DNA of 64,000 bases from an uncultured Eubacterium sp. (lineage in GTDB: Bacteria > Bacillota > Clostridia > Lachnospirales > Lachnospiraceae). The notes below the pieces were generated by a model, which made no database searches, was not told the origin of the DNA, and saw nothing but the letters and a program-made list of their open reading frames with translations. The position numbers and the translations under genes are program-made. Below, in pieces: positions 54,057 to 62,696 of the stretch; the first letter of the stretch is position 1; every line of letters starts with the position of its first letter. Location of the stretch: the NCBI GenBank assembly GCA_910583555.1, contig CAJTXO010000004.1:1-64000 (forward strand), given 5' to 3'.

Positions 54057-56025
54057 TTATTTTTTGGCAACAAGTGTGATTTTATCCAACGAAACGTTGC
54101 CGGCAAATCCTTCTTCCGCCGTCTGTACGCCTACTGAATAGGTACCATCCGTAATCGTAGATTCATACTTGGAAAGATCTAATGTGGCAGTGTCATTCGT
54201 AATTCCCTCTGTATGATCACCATGCTGTGAAAGTCCCTCGCCAAACAAAATGGCATTCAGTTTCTTTGGACTGCCATCCACCGTTACTTCGTAGATGATT
54301 TTTGAATACTTCTTTAAATTGACATCGGCCGGCAGAGGAACTTTAATCAATGCAAGCCAGATTCCCAGACCGGTCATATTGGATTTCTTCGACTCATCTG
54401 GTATAGTTGCGGCAGTTCCATTTCCGCTGGCATCTTTAAACGTGAGGGAAGTAAGCTCGAGGTCTCCGTCAAAAACGATTGTTTTATCGTCCTTTGGATC
54501 ATCCCATTCCACCTGAATCACCAACGCTTCCGGATCTTCCTTCGAATTCTTAAGCTTTGTTAGATCCAACGTTTGTGTTTGAGGGCCATTTTTATCCGTT
54601 TTAAACGGATTATTATAGAACATATCCGTTTTATTTCCCCAAGAATCGCCTTTCCCCCTGATACCAAGCTGTATCGAACAATTCGACTTTGCTGTGGCAT
54701 CTATGATATTCGCCGCTACCTCCAGCGAAGTATACGTGCCAGCCTTGATCTTTGCAATCTCGTCTGCCGTAAATTTATACGTGATCAGATTCGAAGAACC
54801 TGCCCATACTTTTTCATATGTATAGGAGAGTGCGTCTTTCCCTCCGAGATCAGCAGCTGTGAATACCCTGTCGCTTTCCACGATAGGCTCTGATTCTAAC
54901 CGGCGGTTTACTCGGTACCGGTGTTTCCGGCATACTTGGATCCTCTATCGAAGAACCGATATTGTCACCGTAACGTACCCAGATTCCCGTGATCGTAATA
55001 CCTGCCAATGTACCGCCCGGCGCCGTTGCTTTCAGTAAAATGCTCTTACAGGTAATATCTGTGTCCTGATCCCAGTTATTGGTGGTAAACACATTTTGAA
55101 GCTGGAATGATTTTCCTGGTTCAAACGTTCCTTTTTCTATCACTGTCGGGTTATCCTTAGGAGGAACAAGGAATCTATGACCGCTTGCCATGTACTCATA
55201 CTGACCCGTCATCGTCTTTGCAGCGGAATTGACCAGCCAAAAACGGAATCCTTCTGAATCAGCCGAGACAGAACCGCGCACCAGAACTTCTACCTTTTGG
55301 TTGAGTTGATCAATAACTGGTGTTTCTGGAAGTGGAACCGATACCGCTTCTACATCCTCTAAAATGAATTGATCACCGGTTTCTAAATAATTCCCTTCGT
55401 CGCCATCCCATTTGGAAAGATCGATCTTCACCCAGTCTTTCCCTTTTGGTTTCCATCCATCCGGCGTCGGAGTCGGTTTGTCCGTCGGCGGAGGTGTCGG
55501 CGGCTTCGATGCTTTTACTGGAGGCGTCGCCGGATTTTTCGAAGGCTGCGTACTTGCCTGCGGTTGTGGTGTCTGCTGTCCCTGATTATCCGGTGCAGTC
55601 GACGGCTGAGTCGGATTAGTAGATGGTACCACTACCGGAGACGTGCTCGGTGCTGGTTTTTTCGTGTTATTCGGTTTCTTAACCGGATTTACCTTCACGG
55701 TCACTGTACCGACTTTACGTGTCTTCTTTCCTTTTTTCTCTGTTACCGTAATCTTTGTGCTGCCTTTTTTCTTACCTGTGACAACACCTTTTTTGCTGAC
55801 TTTGGCAATGGAAGCTTTTTTGGATTTGAACTTATACGTAGCTTTCTTTGCTTTGTTTTTGATCTTGATCGTTTTTTTCTTACCGACCACGACTGTCAGC
55901 TTTTTGGTTGATAATTTGGCCTTCTTGGCGGCCTGGGCTTCCGTTCCCGGCAACCCCGTAAAAACAAGGGAAGCTGCCATTAAAGCGGCAACACTTCTCC
56001 CCCATTTTGTTTTGTAAGTACTCAT
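54057..56025 (-). pseudogene. Lys-rich Ig-like / CBM-like secreted protein, split by one frameshift
   Basis: Two frames read as one exported protein of about 655 residues. The first, from ATG 56025 to a stop at 54850-54852, has a signal peptide (to EAQAA), the Lys-rich Ig-like module (35-110), a PTPP-rich linker and a beta-sandwich, CBM-like domain (VKIDLSKWDGDEGNY to GIWVRYGDNIGSS). It then goes out of frame at SKPPV; the second frame continues ESEPIVESDRVFTAADLGGK to the stop at 54057. One extra base near 54890-54897 explains the switch. The second part has two further beta-rich domains, the last ending KITLVAKK. No catalytic motif is seen, so the role is probably binding. The gene is a divergent paralog of 56363-58039 and shares a near-identical 5' third with it. 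Confidence 0.8.
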
Positions 56026-56041
56026 GAATACCCTCCTTTTT
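55677..56041 (-). repeat. Inverted repeat, left arm (365 bp)
   Basis: Reverse complement of 56347-56711 with only two mismatches, both within the first 60 coding bases. Covers the ribosome site, signal peptide and Lys-rich module of the minus-strand gene. The last 300 bases are identical at all codon positions. Confidence 0.92.
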
Positions 56042-56063
56042 CTGTTGATTCTACTGAAACCAA

Positions 56064-56091
56064 TGTCCTATTATGTGTACTTTTGAAGACA
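56064..56091. promoter_or_regulatory. Shared dyad operator, left copy
   Basis: TGTCC...AGACA dyad whose flanks (AAGTACAC-like centre and GTTTCA beyond) match the copy at 56275-56302. It lies in the 5' leader of the minus-strand surface gene. Confidence 0.4.
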
Positions 56092-56118
56092 ACATTGTTT
56101 CATCTGCATCAATTTTCA

Positions 56119-56147
56119 AATCTTGTACAGTCCAATCCTGATGTCAA
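56119..56147 (-). promoter_or_regulatory. Possible promoter of the minus-strand surface gene
   Basis: Minus-strand TTGACA (56147-56142), 17-base spacer, AAGATT (56124-56119). The -35 is perfect, the -10 weak. Confidence 0.35.
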
Positions 56148-56227
56148 TATATAATAGAATAACTGTCCTTCTACGGTTTTAGCAGCGAAGTCAATATTTT
56201 ACACAATATCTTATTTTGCATAAAGAA

Positions 56228-56256
56228 TTGACAGATCAGCATGAATATGGTAAACT
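56228..56256 (+). promoter_or_regulatory. Promoter of the plus-strand surface gene
   Basis: TTGACA (56228-56233), 17-base spacer, TAAACT (56251-56256), 107 bases before ATG 56363. Confidence 0.55.
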
Positions 56257-56274
56257 TTATTAAGAAGAAAACAG

Positions 56275-56302
56275 TGTCCTAAAAAGTACACTTTATGGGA
56301 CA
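56275..56302. promoter_or_regulatory. Shared dyad operator, right copy
   Basis: TGTCC (56275-56279) and GGACA (56298-56302) are inverted arms around AAAGTACACTTT, itself nearly palindromic. It lies just downstream of the plus-strand promoter; a related copy is at 56064. Confidence 0.45.
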
Positions 56303-56346
56303 TTTGTTTCAATGTAATTTAGCTACATAAATTACATGAATCGAAA

Positions 56347-56711
56347 AAAAAGGAGGGTATTCATGAGTACTTACAAAACAAAATGGGGGAGAAGCGTTGC
56401 CGCTTTAATGGCAGCTGCCCTTGTTTTTACGGGGTTGCCGGGAACGGAAGCCCAGGCCGCCAAGAAGGCCAAATTATCAACCAAAAAGCTGACAGTCGTG
56501 GTCGGTAAGAAAAAAACGATCAAGATCAAAAACAAAGCAAAGAAAGCTACGTATAAGTTCAAATCCAAAAAAGCTTCCATTGCCAAAGTCAGCAAAAAAG
56601 GTGTTGTCACAGGTAAGAAAAAAGGCAGCACAAAGATTACGGTAACAGAGAAAAAAGGAAAGAAGACACGTAAAGTCGGTACAGTGACCGTGAAGGTAAA
56701 TCCGGTTAAGA
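56347..56711 (+). repeat. Inverted repeat, right arm (365 bp)
   Basis: Partner of 55677-56041. The 305-base segment between the arms carries the promoters and dyads of both genes. Confidence 0.92.
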
Positions 56712-58039
56712 AGCCGAACGACACAAAAACACCGACACCGAGCACGGCTCCGGTAGTAGTTCCATCTACTAATCCAGTTCAGCCATCGACTGCACCGGAT
56801 AACCCGGGACAGCAGACTTCACAGCCACAGCCAAGTACACAGCCTTCGAAAATTCCGGCAACGCCTCCGGTAAAAGCATCGAAGCCACCGACACCTCCGC
56901 CGACGGACAAACCGACTCCGACACCGGATCCGTATGCTCCGCAAGGGGAAGGATGGGTGAAACTTGATCTTTCCAGCTGGAGTGGTGGAGAAGGCAATTA
57001 CTTAGAGACAGGTAACCAGTTCATTCTGGATGACACCGAACTGGAAACAGTTCCGCTTCCGGAAACACCGGCGATCGATACGGTAGGTCAGAAAGTTGAG
57101 ATCCTGATCCGTGGATCACTTGCAGCACAGTCAAGCGGTTTCCGTTTCTGGCTGGCAAACGCTACGGGTGCAACAATTTCCGAGCAGTACTATTTCACGG
57201 AAAGTTCAGTAGGTATCGGGGCAGATTCCGGCAGTACGGAAGGCTTTAACTTAGGAAAGCCGTTCCATTTACAAGCTACGTTAGCGCACACGAACCATGA
57301 CGGTTCCGATGATATGCTCGCAACAACGCTTCTGCTGAAAGGTCCTTCCTATGGAACATATCTTGAAGGTGTAACGATTACAGGTATCTGGATCCGTTAT
57401 GGCGATAAGATTGGTTCTTCAACAGAAACACCGGATAATCCGGGAACAGTAGTACCGCCAGTAGATACATCGAATACGGATACATCTTCTGGAGAAAAAC
57501 CGGGTGGCAACAAGGTGGACACAGATGTTGAACTTACAAAAGCCAATTCCCAGGCTGTGGGCGCGCTTGCTCCTAGTGCTACAGGTCAGGCTTCGTGGGG
57601 AGCAGATGAAGCAGATGAGAATGCAGACGGAAGTATTACATTCCATACTTCTGCCACAGCTTCTGGCGGCGGACGTGTATTCTGGTTTAACAAAGATAAG
57701 TCCGATTTGGATTCATCTTACACAAAAGTAATTGTAACGTTATCATCTGTGCAGGCAGGGTTACCACTTGCAATAGAGGCTAGGAAAGATAATGATAAAG
57801 TTGGAGAAACACTATATCCATCTACAGTTGCTGAAGCAGGAAAGTCTTGTTCATTCGAAATCAAGACTGGTGAGGCTGCTAATGATAAAGAACTAGCATT
57901 CAAAATCCCGACCGGCAAGGCTGTTAACGGAATATTGATCAAGTATAATGGATGGATGCAGAACGATGAAAGAACAGATGAGGAAAAAGAGTCAACAAGA
58001 GCAGATATTACAGTAACATCTATAAAATTAGCAAAATAA
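56363..58039 (+). CDS. Lys-rich Ig-like / CBM-like secreted surface protein
   Basis: A 558-residue exported protein: signal peptide (to EAQAA, about residue 33), Lys-rich Ig-like module (about 35-115; ASIAKVSKKGVVTGKKKG), a long Pro/Thr linker, a CBM-like beta-sandwich (VKLDLSSWSGGEGNY to GIWIRYGDKIGSS, about 195-360), and a different C-terminal beta-rich domain (about 390-558). It shares the first two modules closely and the third at about half identity with its divergent paralog; the last domains are unrelated. No enzyme motif. A role in holding polysaccharide or the cell to fibre is inferred. ATG 56363 lies behind AAAGGAGGG. Confidence 0.82.
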   Translation: MSTYKTKWGRSVAALMAAALVFTGLPGTEAQAAKKAKLSTKKLTVVVGKKKTIKIKNKAKKATYKFKSKKASIAKVSKKGVVTGKKKGSTKITVTEKKGKKTRKVGTVTVKVNPVKKPNDTKTPTPSTAPVVVPSTNPVQPSTAPDNPGQQTSQPQPSTQPSKIPATPPVKASKPPTPPPTDKPTPTPDPYAPQGEGWVKLDLSSWSGGEGNYLETGNQFILDDTELETVPLPETPAIDTVGQKVEILIRGSLAAQSSGFRFWLANATGATISEQYYFTESSVGIGADSGSTEGFNLGKPFHLQATLAHTNHDGSDDMLATTLLLKGPSYGTYLEGVTITGIWIRYGDKIGSSTETPDNPGTVVPPVDTSNTDTSSGEKPGGNKVDTDVELTKANSQAVGALAPSATGQASWGADEADENADGSITFHTSATASGGGRVFWFNKDKSDLDSSYTKVIVTLSSVQAGLPLAIEARKDNDKVGETLYPSTVAEAGKSCSFEIKTGEAANDKELAFKIPTGKAVNGILIKYNGWMQNDERTDEEKESTRADITVTSIKLAK

Positions 58040-58070
58040 CTCTTTTTAATCAAGTAAAAGTGTGATAAGA

Positions 58071-58110
58071 AAACTGGCTATTCCGAATAAGTAGGAATAG
58101 CCAGTTTTTT
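58071..58110 (+). terminator. Rho-independent terminator after the surface-protein gene
   Basis: AAACTGGCTATTCC (58071-58084) pairs perfectly with GGAATAGCCAGTTT (58094-58107), followed by T residues. Confidence 0.9.
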
Positions 58111-58248
58111 GTCCTTATTTTTAATCTGCGACAACACGACAAATCTGTCTATAATATGTCACATTAACCTATATAAAAATTCACTCCCAGCATGTATAAT
58201 AAACATAGAACGCAACAAAAAATCAGCAACCAAAGGAGGATTCAGCTT

Positions 58249-59004
58249 ATGCGACGAAATAGGGTATGTCTCCTGTCTGCACTTACCTTTCTGTTCGGCA
58301 TTCTTTTCTTTCTGCCGGCAGATCGCGCGATGGCAAACAGCGATTCCGTAACCATTTCACCAAACGCATCCAATGCGACAGTAGCTGTCACGATCACCGA
58401 CGCGGGTCTGAGCGGGAAGGAAATTTCCGTCGTCTGCTACGAACCGGGCAAAACGGGGGCGGTAAATGACCTGACAGCAAACAAAAATTCCATTGTATAC
58501 ATAAATCAGTATACAGGAAGCGGGACGACATCTTTTTCATTCCCAATCCGAAAACAGCTGATCAAAGGGGATTACACACTTGTGATCACATCGGAAAAGG
58601 GACAGATCGTAAAAACGTTTCAAATGATAACCGACACGGCCGCGCCGCCGGCTGCAAATACGCCGACCGCGAATCCGGCATCACCGGATCCGGGAAAAAC
58701 CGAGGCCATTAAAAAGCCAAAAGCGCCAGCTGGCGTAAAAGCGAAGGCAAAAGGCAAAAAAAAGGTCCAAGTCACATGGAAAAAAGTGTCGGGAGCAAAA
58801 GGGTATATCATCGGCACGTCAATGAAGAAAAACGGGAAATATAAAACAGCGCTGACTGTAAAGGGCGGTTCAAAGAAAAAAGCCACGTTAAAGAAAATGA
58901 AGAGCGGCAAAGTTTATTATGTTAAAGTGAAGGCGTACCGTCTTTCCGGAAAAAAGAAAATTGCCGGGAAGTGGTCAAAACCGGTAAAAGTCAAGGTCCG
59001 CTGA
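58249..59004 (+). CDS. Small secreted protein with Lys-rich Fn3-like domain
   Basis: A 251-residue exported protein. Signal peptide MRRNRVCLLSALTFLFGILF... ends near DRAMA-N. Residues 28-140 are a beta-rich domain of no family I know (VTISPNASNATVAVTITDAG), followed by a short Pro-rich linker and a Lys-rich fibronectin-III-like domain (about 160-251; VTWKKVSGAKGYIIGTSMKK, KVYYVKVKAYRLSGKKKI). The same domain closes the secreted GH43. No catalytic residues are apparent. AAAGGAGGA precedes ATG 58249. It lies 49 bases upstream of the GH95 start and may be co-transcribed. Confidence 0.78.
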   Translation: MRRNRVCLLSALTFLFGILFFLPADRAMANSDSVTISPNASNATVAVTITDAGLSGKEISVVCYEPGKTGAVNDLTANKNSIVYINQYTGSGTTSFSFPIRKQLIKGDYTLVITSEKGQIVKTFQMITDTAAPPAANTPTANPASPDPGKTEAIKKPKAPAGVKAKAKGKKKVQVTWKKVSGAKGYIIGTSMKKNGKYKTALTVKGGSKKKATLKKMKSGKVYYVKVKAYRLSGKKKIAGKWSKPVKVKVR

Positions 59005-59053
59005 TGTGAACACCAGAGAGGGCGAAAAGACGAAGAAAGGTGCGAGATTAGTT

Positions 59054-62000
59054 ATGAAACGAATTAAAAAAATGTTATGGGGGAGTGCGATCATGGTAAC
59101 AGCATCGCTGGCAGCGGCCGCCTTTGTTTCGATGCCAAAGATCCAGGCGGAAACGACCGAATGGAAATACGGGATCGGCGGGGCACTTGGCTTTCATGAG
59201 AACACATACGAAACCGTGGAAAAGGGGACGAGAAAAGATTCATGGCGTGAGGGTTCTGTAAGCGCGAACGGCGAGATTGCGTTTATTGAGAGCTGTGATC
59301 CGGATGAGGACGTATTTATATTCAATAACACGAAAATCGTAACCGACGGAATCGATTACTACGAAACACCCGTGCTCAGTGATATTCTGGAACAGCAGCG
59401 CAAAGGTGCTGTCAACCGTTCCGGACAGAACGATTTTCCCTGGGTCAATGCGGTAAACAAATATGCTTCCGATACGTATGGTGCTTCCTGGGGAACGACA
59501 TGGTCGAGGCCGTACCAGCCGGCCAGCCAGTTCCGTATCAAAAACAACAGTTTTACCGAAGAAAACAAAGACAATTACAACCGCTATACGAATTATGAGA
59601 CCGGTGAGGTCGGCGTACAGTGGAAAGACAGTCAGGGAAATGAGTGGAACCGGCGCTCGTTCGCGTCCAGGAGCGACGATGTCATTGTCACATACATAGA
59701 AGCTCCGGATCAGGGGGAGCTGGACCTCACGTTAAGCATTGACCATATGGTTGAGATGAGGAACCAGGGCACGGTAAATCCCCGTCCGGATTCCGATTAC
59801 GTCGTGACGCAGGATGAACACGGTTACGCCATCGGCATGGTGGGAAAATACGCCGATCAGTACCGCAAGGGAAATAAAAACCGCGAAAAGGTATTGTTCG
59901 CGAACGGCGGATGGGGAACGGCCATGCGTATCGTGACGGACGGAAATATCGAATATGCGGCAGATACGCGGACGATTGAAAAATCGAACGGCTTTGGCTC
60001 CGGGCGCATTGTTGACGCTAATGATCCGAAGATCACGATCACCGGCACGAAGTCCGTGATGCTGATTTCCAAAGTGGACCGTCAGGACGACGGATGTGAG
60101 AGCACGGACGATGTAAAAGAGAAGCTGTACGACCGCCTCGTGCGTGACATTGACAGCGTGATCGCGAAATATAATGTGAAGAGTAATGACGAATCTTACC
60201 GGACGTTACTGGATCCGCATGTGAAAATACACGGCGGAATGTTCGATAACGTGCGGATCGAACTTTGCGAGACGGAAGAGGAAAAGGCAGACCGAAATCT
60301 GACGAATACCGAGCTGATCGCCAAGCAGAACAGCGATAAGAACGTGATCAATAAAGCGTTTCTGGAGCGGATCTACAACAACGGCCGCTTCGGACTGATC
60401 TGCGCGAGCGGTTATCATACGACCCGTCTGGGGGCGATCTGGAACGGCGCCTGGAATCCGGACTGGAGCGGGGACTTTACGCTCGACGCCAACACAAACC
60501 TTCAGGTTTCCGGTATGAATACGGGAAATATGGAAGGAGCCGGCGACGGTTATATTAATTTTATCGTCCGCATGGTAGCTGACTGGGAGACGGATGCCAA
60601 CCATATTTACGGCATGACCGACGCGATCAAGGCGCCGCCGCGCGTGGATGGCACCGGCCAGGCGGGAAGTTATCATTTCCTGAGCGGCTACCCGCACATT
60701 TATGTGAACGGTATTACGGACTGGCTCATACTGCCGATGTTTGAGTACTGGCAATGTTACGGCGATCAGGAGATCCCGCTCGGAAAAGACATTGACCTCG
60801 AACGGAACCGCCACGTGCTCGACTGGTCGGATGCCGATGTGGAGAGGATCCGCAGTACCGGAAAGATGAAGCTCGTGGAGGATATCCTGTATCCGATGTT
60901 GGATAAGACCATGAATTTCTGGCTGCAGTATGTCGATGACCGCTATTATACAGACGGAACCGGAAAGATCCATCTGGATGACGGAACGACGCTGTCCGGA
61001 GCGATCGCAGCGGGAGATACGAAAGCGAAATATCTGTTCTCGCCGGGATATTCCCCGGAGAACTCACCGGCCGGCAGCGCCGACAATTCGGTGTACGCGC
61101 TGACCTACAACACGACGATGGATATTTCCGCCTCACGCGACACATTATTTATGGCAAGGGCGATCTTAAAAGAAGTGGGGCCGATGGACGCCACGGGCAA
61201 ATTGGAAAAATGGGCCGATTTTGAGAGCAAGATCCCGGATTATCTCTATGCGGATACCGGGGAATTGAAAGAATGGGCCACGGAAAACCTCGGTGAAAAA
61301 CACCAGCACAGACATGTCAGCCACGCCTACCCGGCATGGCCCGGCTATGAGACCCAGACCGATGACAAGCTGCGCGAAGGTATTTTGGAGGCGATGGCGC
61401 GCCGTTCCGCTGCTTACGGTGGAAAAGAGGCGTCGGAGTCCCACGGTCCTACGCATAAGGCGCTCGTCGCGGCGAGACTGAAAGATCCTGCCAGCCTGAA
61501 TTCGGTACTCCTGTACCTGATGACAAATAATTACCAGTACAGTTCGATGATGACGTCCCATAACGACAACCATTCGTCCACGTATTGTACCGACTCGGCG
61601 TTTGGTATCATGGGAGCTGTCAACGAATCACTCCTCTATTCAAATACCGGTGAGATCGAGATCCTCCCAGCCCTTTTGGATACGGTGGGGAAGGGCAGTA
61701 TTACGGGACTGATGGCGCGATGCCGCGCTCAGGTAAACGCGATCACCTGGGATATGGCGGAAAAGCGCGCGTCGGTAACGATCACATCCGAGGAGGATGG
61801 CAACAAAATTGCCCTGTCATGTGCCCCGGCATGGAGTAACGCTGCGATAAACGGGAACAAACAGGCCATTCGCTTCAATAAGCAAAATAAAGCATACGTC
61901 GCGCTCGATCTCGACAAGAACGAAACGGTGACGGTAGACTTTACACTCGGCGACCGGATTCAGATTTCTACCACCGTCGACAATGAACAGCGTATTTTCG

Positions 62001-62533
62001 CGGGAAGTGACATTCCGTTTACGGCACAGGTTCATTCCCTTTCGGGAGATGCGCCAGATGTCAGGTGGCATGTCGTGAACGCGATCGATAATCTGCCGTT
62101 CGACGGCGCGTCTATTTCAGACAGCGGCGTGCTCACGGTAAAGGAGAGCGCGAAGGGTAAGATGCTCAAAGTATTTGCTTCGTCCGCAGACGGCGGGATC
62201 TCATCGAACGAAATCATTCTGTCTGTTTCTTCCCGGGCATCAGCGGACGCGGAAGGAGAAGAGCCGTTTGTGGTTTACGCGGGACTCTCAAGCGGGGAAC
62301 TGGATCTCTGCTTTTCCAATAACAACTGCAGCCGGAAACTGCATGCTGTCTGGACGGCATATGACGGAACCGGCGGCATGGCCGGCGTGGCGGAGAAATC
62401 GATCGAAGTGGATGCTAATGGCTATATCCATGTGACGATCCCGGCCGAATGGAATACGGAAACAAATACATCGTCCCTGTTTTTGTGGGATGCCGATACA
62501 CTCGTACCGGTGATTCCGAAAATGGAGATATAG
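59054..62533 (+). CDS. Secreted GH95 family alpha-L-fucosidase/galactosidase
   Basis: A 1159-residue exported enzyme. Signal peptide to about 33 (KIQAET). A beta-sandwich N-terminal region leads to the (alpha/alpha)6 catalytic domain: GRFGLICASGYHTTRLGAIW, GDFTLDANTNLQVSGM (the Asn-x-Asn pair), SPGYSPENSPAG (general-acid Glu candidate), HQHRHVSHAYPAWPG and TDSAFGIMGAV (Asp candidate). These match the GH95 active site known from fucosidases; GH95 also includes alpha-L-galactosidases acting on complex xylan. The C-terminal ~220 residues are Ig-like/beta domains. ATG 59054 is preferred to GTG 59006 because the signal peptide then begins properly. Confidence 0.85.
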   Translation: MKRIKKMLWGSAIMVTASLAAAAFVSMPKIQAETTEWKYGIGGALGFHENTYETVEKGTRKDSWREGSVSANGEIAFIESCDPDEDVFIFNNTKIVTDGIDYYETPVLSDILEQQRKGAVNRSGQNDFPWVNAVNKYASDTYGASWGTTWSRPYQPASQFRIKNNSFTEENKDNYNRYTNYETGEVGVQWKDSQGNEWNRRSFASRSDDVIVTYIEAPDQGELDLTLSIDHMVEMRNQGTVNPRPDSDYVVTQDEHGYAIGMVGKYADQYRKGNKNREKVLFANGGWGTAMRIVTDGNIEYAADTRTIEKSNGFGSGRIVDANDPKITITGTKSVMLISKVDRQDDGCESTDDVKEKLYDRLVRDIDSVIAKYNVKSNDESYRTLLDPHVKIHGGMFDNVRIELCETEEEKADRNLTNTELIAKQNSDKNVINKAFLERIYNNGRFGLICASGYHTTRLGAIWNGAWNPDWSGDFTLDANTNLQVSGMNTGNMEGAGDGYINFIVRMVADWETDANHIYGMTDAIKAPPRVDGTGQAGSYHFLSGYPHIYVNGITDWLILPMFEYWQCYGDQEIPLGKDIDLERNRHVLDWSDADVERIRSTGKMKLVEDILYPMLDKTMNFWLQYVDDRYYTDGTGKIHLDDGTTLSGAIAAGDTKAKYLFSPGYSPENSPAGSADNSVYALTYNTTMDISASRDTLFMARAILKEVGPMDATGKLEKWADFESKIPDYLYADTGELKEWATENLGEKHQHRHVSHAYPAWPGYETQTDDKLREGILEAMARRSAAYGGKEASESHGPTHKALVAARLKDPASLNSVLLYLMTNNYQYSSMMTSHNDNHSSTYCTDSAFGIMGAVNESLLYSNTGEIEILPALLDTVGKGSITGLMARCRAQVNAITWDMAEKRASVTITSEEDGNKIALSCAPAWSNAAINGNKQAIRFNKQNKAYVALDLDKNETVTVDFTLGDRIQISTTVDNEQRIFAGSDIPFTAQVHSLSGDAPDVRWHVVNAIDNLPFDGASISDSGVLTVKESAKGKMLKVFASSADGGISSNEIILSVSSRASADAEGEEPFVVYAGLSSGELDLCFSNNNCSRKLHAVWTAYDGTGGMAGVAEKSIEVDANGYIHVTIPAEWNTETNTSSLFLWDADTLVPVIPKMEI

Positions 62534-62567
62534 AATCTTTTGGAAAATTTAAGAATCTTTTGGAAAA
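62532..62567 (+). repeat. 16-bp direct repeat
   Basis: AGAATCTTTTGGAAAA occurs at 62532-62547 and 62552-62567, period 20, starting on the GH95 stop codon. Confidence 0.85.
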
Positions 62568-62578
62568 AGGTGTAATTA

Positions 62579-62633
62579 TTTATCAGGAAGTCCGTTTACA
62601 GAATACGATGTTGTAACGTGACTTCCTGATAAA
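62579..62633. terminator. 14-bp perfect inverted repeat after GH95
   Basis: TTTATCAGGAAGTC (62579-62592) and GACTTCCTGATAAA (62620-62633) are perfect arms around a 27-base loop. It lies between convergent GH95 and HD-GYP genes; the T/A-rich ends give a weak terminator in both directions. Confidence 0.55.
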
Positions 62634-62660
62634 ATATGCACCGAAAATCATTTAATATTT

Positions 62661-62696
62661 ATATGGGCTTACAGTATTCATATAGGCTTACAGAAT
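62661..62696. repeat. 17-bp near-direct repeat at the HD-GYP 3' end
   Basis: ATATGGGCTTACAGTAT (62661-62677) and ATATAGGCTTACAGAAT (62680-62696) match at 15 of 17 positions. The second copy covers the HD-GYP stop codon. Confidence 0.75.

Noticed and set aside
60206..60973. Minus-strand open frame of 255 codons
   Set aside because: Antisense to the GH95 catalytic domain.
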